Positions 7,016-9,096 of a stretch of 9,096 nucleotides of DNA are shown piece by piece. The position numbers were made by a program, and so were the translations under genes. The DNA is from Rhodobiaceae bacterium. GTDB lineage: Bacteria; Pseudomonadota; Alphaproteobacteria; RS24. The stretch is from positions 1 to 9,096 of the forward strand of contig NYTN01000058.1 in NCBI GenBank assembly GCA_002683515.1, given 5' to 3'. The notes under the pieces were generated by a model. That model searched no databases, was not told where the DNA came from, and saw only the letters and a program-made list of their open reading frames with translations. How positions within the stretch are numbered: position 1 is the first letter of the stretch; each line of letters opens with the position of its first letter.

Positions 7016-7619
7016 GATGGAAAACATCTTAATTTTTATACTTATAGGGTATCTTATTGGCTCTTTCCCATCCGGATTGGTTTACACACGCTTTGCAGGT
7101 ATGGAAGATATCCGCAACCTCGGATCAGGCAATATCGGGGCAACCAATGTTCTGAGAACCGGCAACAAAAAAATCGCGTTGGCGACACTAATCACTGACA
7201 TGCTCAAAGGTGTTGCAGCTATCCTGATAGCAAAAAGCTTCCTATCAGATACTCAAGCGACCTTTATCGGCTTTGCGGCATTTTTAGGCCATATCTATCC
7301 TGTCTGGCTAAGGTTTAAAGGTGGCAAAGGCGTCGCGACCTATATTGGTGTGATCGCAGGGTTATCAATCTGGGCAGTGACGGGTTTCGCCTTGATATGG
7401 CTGATTATGGCAGGGTTATTTAGATACTCGTCACTTGCAGCATTAACGGCAAGCTTAGCTATCCCTATTATATTTTATCTACAGCCGGACACACAAAATA
7501 TCGCTTTTATAAGTTTGGTGATGACATTTATTGTTTTTTTCAAGCACCTTGAAAACATTCAACGCTTGTGGAAGGGTGTAGAAACTAAAATCGGTAACAC
7601 TGAAAATGAAAAGGAATAA
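7008..7619 (+). CDS. plsY: Acyl-phosphate:glycerol-3-phosphate acyltransferase
   Basis: PlsY is an integral inner-membrane enzyme that transfers the acyl group from acyl-phosphate (made by PlsX) to sn-glycerol-3-phosphate, giving lysophosphatidate, the first step of phospholipid synthesis. From the ATG at 7008 it has 203 residues, the family length. It shows about five hydrophobic membrane segments and all three family motifs: LGSGNIGATNVLR (38-50), the glycine-rich KGGKGVAT (104-111) that holds the phosphate, and HLENIQRLWKGVETKI (180-195). The chosen ATG overlaps the preceding stop by 8 bases; a second ATG at 7017 (200 residues) is also possible, and neither has a strong ribosome binding site, so translation is probably coupled to the upstream gene. 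The pyr genes and plsY have no functional link; the grouping is a class-level gene order. Confidence 0.95.
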   Translation: MTEMENILIFILIGYLIGSFPSGLVYTRFAGMEDIRNLGSGNIGATNVLRTGNKKIALATLITDMLKGVAAILIAKSFLSDTQATFIGFAAFLGHIYPVWLRFKGGKGVATYIGVIAGLSIWAVTGFALIWLIMAGLFRYSSLAALTASLAIPIIFYLQPDTQNIAFISLVMTFIVFFKHLENIQRLWKGVETKIGNTENEKE

Positions 7620-7623
7620 TCCT

Positions 7624-7701
7624 ATGTTTCCCTATCCCAAAGTGCGATGCTTAGCGGCTTCCAAGGGACCTATTTGGGGCGCTGAAATTGCTCATGATTA
7701 A
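7624..7701 (+). CDS. Possible 25-residue open reading frame of unknown nature
   Basis: ATG at 7624 is preceded by AAGGA (7611-7615), 8 nt away, the best ribosome binding site in this part of the window, and opens a 25-residue frame beginning MFPYPKVRCLAASKG and ending GAEIAHD. It starts 4 nt after plsY and its stop overlaps the ATG of the dprA remnant by 8 nt, in a different frame. I do not recognise the peptide. It may be a short translated ORF, the debris of a rearrangement at the dprA position, or chance. Confidence 0.25.
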   Translation: MFPYPKVRCLAASKGPIWGAEIAHD

Positions 7702-7879
7702 ACGCGAACAAAACATACCTGACGCAATAAGACTAATCCGAAGTGCCAGTTTTAGCCCTATAACTAACCATCAGCTAATAGCGCTTTATGGTTCCGCCAG
7801 TAAATCACTTGAGGCATTGCCCGAACTGGCCGGAAAGCTAATCAGGTCATTTCGAGGTATCAGCAAACTCGAAAGATAA
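7694..7879 (+). pseudogene. dprA: DprA/Smf N-terminal remnant (truncated DNA-processing protein)
   Basis: From the ATG at 7694 the frame encodes 61 residues: AIRLIRSASFSPITNHQLIALYGSASKSLEALPELA followed by a basic tail with RSFRGISKLER. This matches the start of alphaproteobacterial DprA: the SAM-like N-terminal helices (LIRL....GPVTF..L...FGSA..ALEALPELA) and the RPIRI.S.AEAE segment just before the Rossmann-like domain. DprA is normally about 370 residues; here the frame stops there and none of the nucleotide-fold or winged-helix parts can be found downstream in any frame. DprA loads RecA on incoming single-stranded DNA during transformation, so this remnant could not do that. It sits at the usual dprA position between plsY and topA. 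The ribosome binding site is poor. A free-standing small protein is the alternative. Homology is judged by eye from a short segment. Confidence 0.65.
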
Positions 7880-7884
7880 GAAGA

Positions 7885-8250
7885 CTAGCCGCACCAACCA
7901 TCTCTTTTACCCCCTCGATATGCTCGTGCGAGTTTTTTAGAAATTAGCGTATCCCGTAATTCTGGCGCAGAAACCAGTAAGCGACCATATTTACCTCGTT
8001 TGCCGTCTGTATATAAAAGCCCCTGCCCCTCCATAAACACTTGGGTAAAGTCCCGCGCTTTTTCTGCAAGTTTTCTCTCTGACAAACATTTTGCTCTTCC
8101 CAATTCAGGGGTATCAAAATCCACAAAACGGACCTTTTGTGTCGCCAGAAAAGGCGGCGCTTGTTGAAAACTCAATGTGCAGGTGTCGCCATCATAACAG
8201 CCAAGTAAAACCGCTGTATACACAACACCCGAAAAAATAACACTTACCAT
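7885..8250 (-). CDS. Staphylococcal nuclease-like (TNase/SNase) small protein, probably exported
   Basis: The 121-residue product has the SNase fold signature in order. The calcium-site motif is DGDT (20-23). KVRFVDFDTPE holds Arg41, Asp46, Thr47 and Glu49, corresponding to Arg35, Asp40, Thr41 and Glu43 of staphylococcal nuclease. GKYGRLL holds Arg90, corresponding to Arg87. All catalytic positions are therefore present and a Ca2+-dependent nucleic-acid phosphodiesterase activity is plausible. The first 17 residues are hydrophobic and may act as a signal or anchor, although they also form the first strand of the fold. Four Cys (18, 24, 55, 120) would suit an oxidising compartment. The ATG at 8250 has GAGG 8 nt upstream; a TTG at 8271 would add seven residues. 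It converges on the dprA remnant with a 5-nt gap and diverges from topA, a place where no such gene is expected. Confidence 0.8.
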   Translation of the reverse strand: MVSVIFSGVVYTAVLLGCYDGDTCTLSFQQAPPFLATQKVRFVDFDTPELGRAKCLSERKLAEKARDFTQVFMEGQGLLYTDGKRGKYGRLLVSAPELRDTLISKKLARAYRGGKRDGWCG

Positions 8251-8376
8251 TACCACGGCCTCAAATACCAAAAACTACTCGCTGATCATTCTAATTTAGA
8301 ACAAATAACTAAATAATATCCAACAACCAGAAGATGCATAATTATAAAATTTTTTATTGTGTTTGGCATTCCTAAT

Positions 8377-8406
8377 TTGACATCTTGGTCAGTTTCACCC
8401 ATTTAT
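8377..8406 (+). promoter_or_regulatory. Candidate topA promoter
   Basis: The 206-bp gap between the divergent nuclease gene and topA contains a perfect -35 hexamer TTGACA (8377-8382). After 18 bp comes only a poor -10 (ATTTAT, 8401-8406), about 50 nt before the topA ATG. The rest of the gap is AT-rich, with TATAAT on the minus strand (complement of 8341-8346) that could serve the nuclease gene, though no good -35 goes with it. I see no other feature in the gap. Confidence 0.35.
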
Positions 8407-8456
8407 GCGTTTCATAATTAATTTGCCTTATCGCCTCAGAGGATCTGGAGAAGCTG

Positions 8457-9096
8457 ATGGACCTTGTCATTGTCGAGTCACCGGCCAAAGCAAAAACCAT
8501 CAATAAGTATCTAGGGAACGACTACAAAGTCCTTGCCTCCTTTGGTCATGTGCGCGATTTGCCTGAAAAAAATGGTTCTGTTGATCCGGATGAAGAGTTT
8601 TCAATGATCTGGGAAGTTCAATCAGCTTCAGGTAAGCGGCTGAATGAAATCGCTGATTATCTTAAAAAATCTGATCGCCTTATTCTTGCAACCGACCCAG
8701 ACAGAGAAGGTGAAGCTATTAGCTGGCATGTTCTTGAAGTGATGCGAGAAAAAGGTGTTCTAGACGGCAAACAAATTCAACGCGTCGTGTTTAATGCCAT
8801 TACGCGCAACGCCGTCACAGAAGCCATGAACCATCCACGAGAATTGGATGAAAAGCTCGTCCATGCCTATCTGGCGCGCCGTGCGCTCGATTATCTGGTC
8901 GGGTTTAACCTGTCACCTGTGCTATGGCGGAAACTCCCCGGCGCACGTTCAGCAGGCCGTGTGCAATCGGTGGCTTTAAAACTTATTTGCGAGCGCGAGC
9001 TGGAAATTGAAAAATTTATCCCTCGTGAATACTGGTCGGTATCCGCTGATTTCAATGCTCAAAATGGCGACAAGCTCCCAACCCGTCTGAGTCTGA
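8457..9096 (+). CDS. topA: DNA topoisomerase I (type IA), N-terminal part, 3'-truncated by the window
   Basis: TopA relaxes negative supercoils by a transient single-strand break. The frame is open from the ATG at 8457, with GGAG 6 nt upstream, to the window end: 213 residues of an enzyme usually near 850. The TOPRIM domain is complete, with the start MDLVIVESPAKAKTINKYLG containing catalytic Glu7, and the metal-binding DPDREGEAI with Asp80, Asp82 and Glu84. It is followed by HAYLARRALDYLVGFNLSP (137-155) and GARSAGRVQSVALKLICERE (162-181). The active-site tyrosine and zinc-binding C-terminus lie beyond the window. The nuclease gene on the opposite strand separates it from the plsY operon, so it needs its own promoter. 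Confidence 0.97.
   Translation, partial: MDLVIVESPAKAKTINKYLGNDYKVLASFGHVRDLPEKNGSVDPDEEFSMIWEVQSASGKRLNEIADYLKKSDRLILATDPDREGEAISWHVLEVMREKGVLDGKQIQRVVFNAITRNAVTEAMNHPRELDEKLVHAYLARRALDYLVGFNLSPVLWRKLPGARSAGRVQSVALKLICERELEIEKFIPREYWSVSADFNAQNGDKLPTRLSL

Noticed and set aside
7914..7938. CTCG...CGAG pair followed by six T residues, as an intrinsic terminator for the plsY operon
   Set aside because: The stem is only four pairs with an 11-nt loop and lies within the antisense nuclease coding sequence, so the T-run alone is not enough.
8197..8208. VLLGC in the nuclease N-terminus as a lipobox for a lipoprotein
   Set aside because: The N-terminus lacks a basic start, Leu at -2 is atypical, and this segment aligns with the first strand of the SNase fold directly before DGDT, so cleavage there would damage the domain.
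8251..8456. Remnants of the DprA Rossmann or winged-helix domains between the nuclease gene and topA
   Set aside because: Reading the gap in its frames gave only short, stop-interrupted, AT-rich peptides with no DprA wording.

Overview
The window comes from the chromosome of an alphaproteobacterium with moderate, somewhat AT-leaning base composition. This rests on the protein sequences and on gene order: gatCAB diverging from ruvX, followed by pyrB, an inactive-type dihydroorotase gene, plsY, a dprA position and topA. That arrangement is recurrent in the class. The lineage below class cannot be fixed from the sequence alone. Nearly everything here is housekeeping. I see no CRISPR array, transposase, integrase, tRNA or rRNA.

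Left part (1-3897): a 5'-truncated crotonase-family gene on + converges on a gatC-gatA-gatB operon read on -. The three Gat proteins form the amidotransferase that makes Gln-tRNA(Gln) and/or Asn-tRNA(Asn). The real starts of gatC and gatB lie inside their longest open frames, each set by a clear ribosome binding site.

Middle (3898-7619): a divergent promoter region with a perfect 7-bp inverted repeat leads into ruvX (YqgF). A 247-bp, very AT-rich gap follows, carrying several inverted and direct repeats and a perfect TATAAT box almost on top of the pyrB start. pyrB (aspartate transcarbamoylase), a metal-site-less dihydroorotase homologue and plsY (acyl-phosphate glycerol-3-phosphate acyltransferase) are tightly overlapped, apparently one operon. 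The dihydroorotase homologue lacks the HxH motif and most other metal or catalytic residues, so it is probably a structural partner of PyrB and not an enzyme.

Right part (7620-9096): this is the only region that departs from the expected layout. Where a full-length dprA would normally sit between plsY and topA, only about 60 residues of a DprA-like N-terminus remain. Its Rossmann-fold DNA-binding part is missing. In its place, on the opposite strand, is a small staphylococcal-nuclease-like gene with its catalytic residues intact. A 25-codon open frame with a good ribosome binding site sits between plsY and the dprA remnant. The window ends inside topA (DNA topoisomerase I).

I found no convincing undescribed multi-gene system. 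The best leads are the dprA-to-nuclease replacement, the degenerate dihydroorotase paired with PyrB, and the repeat-rich pyrB upstream region.
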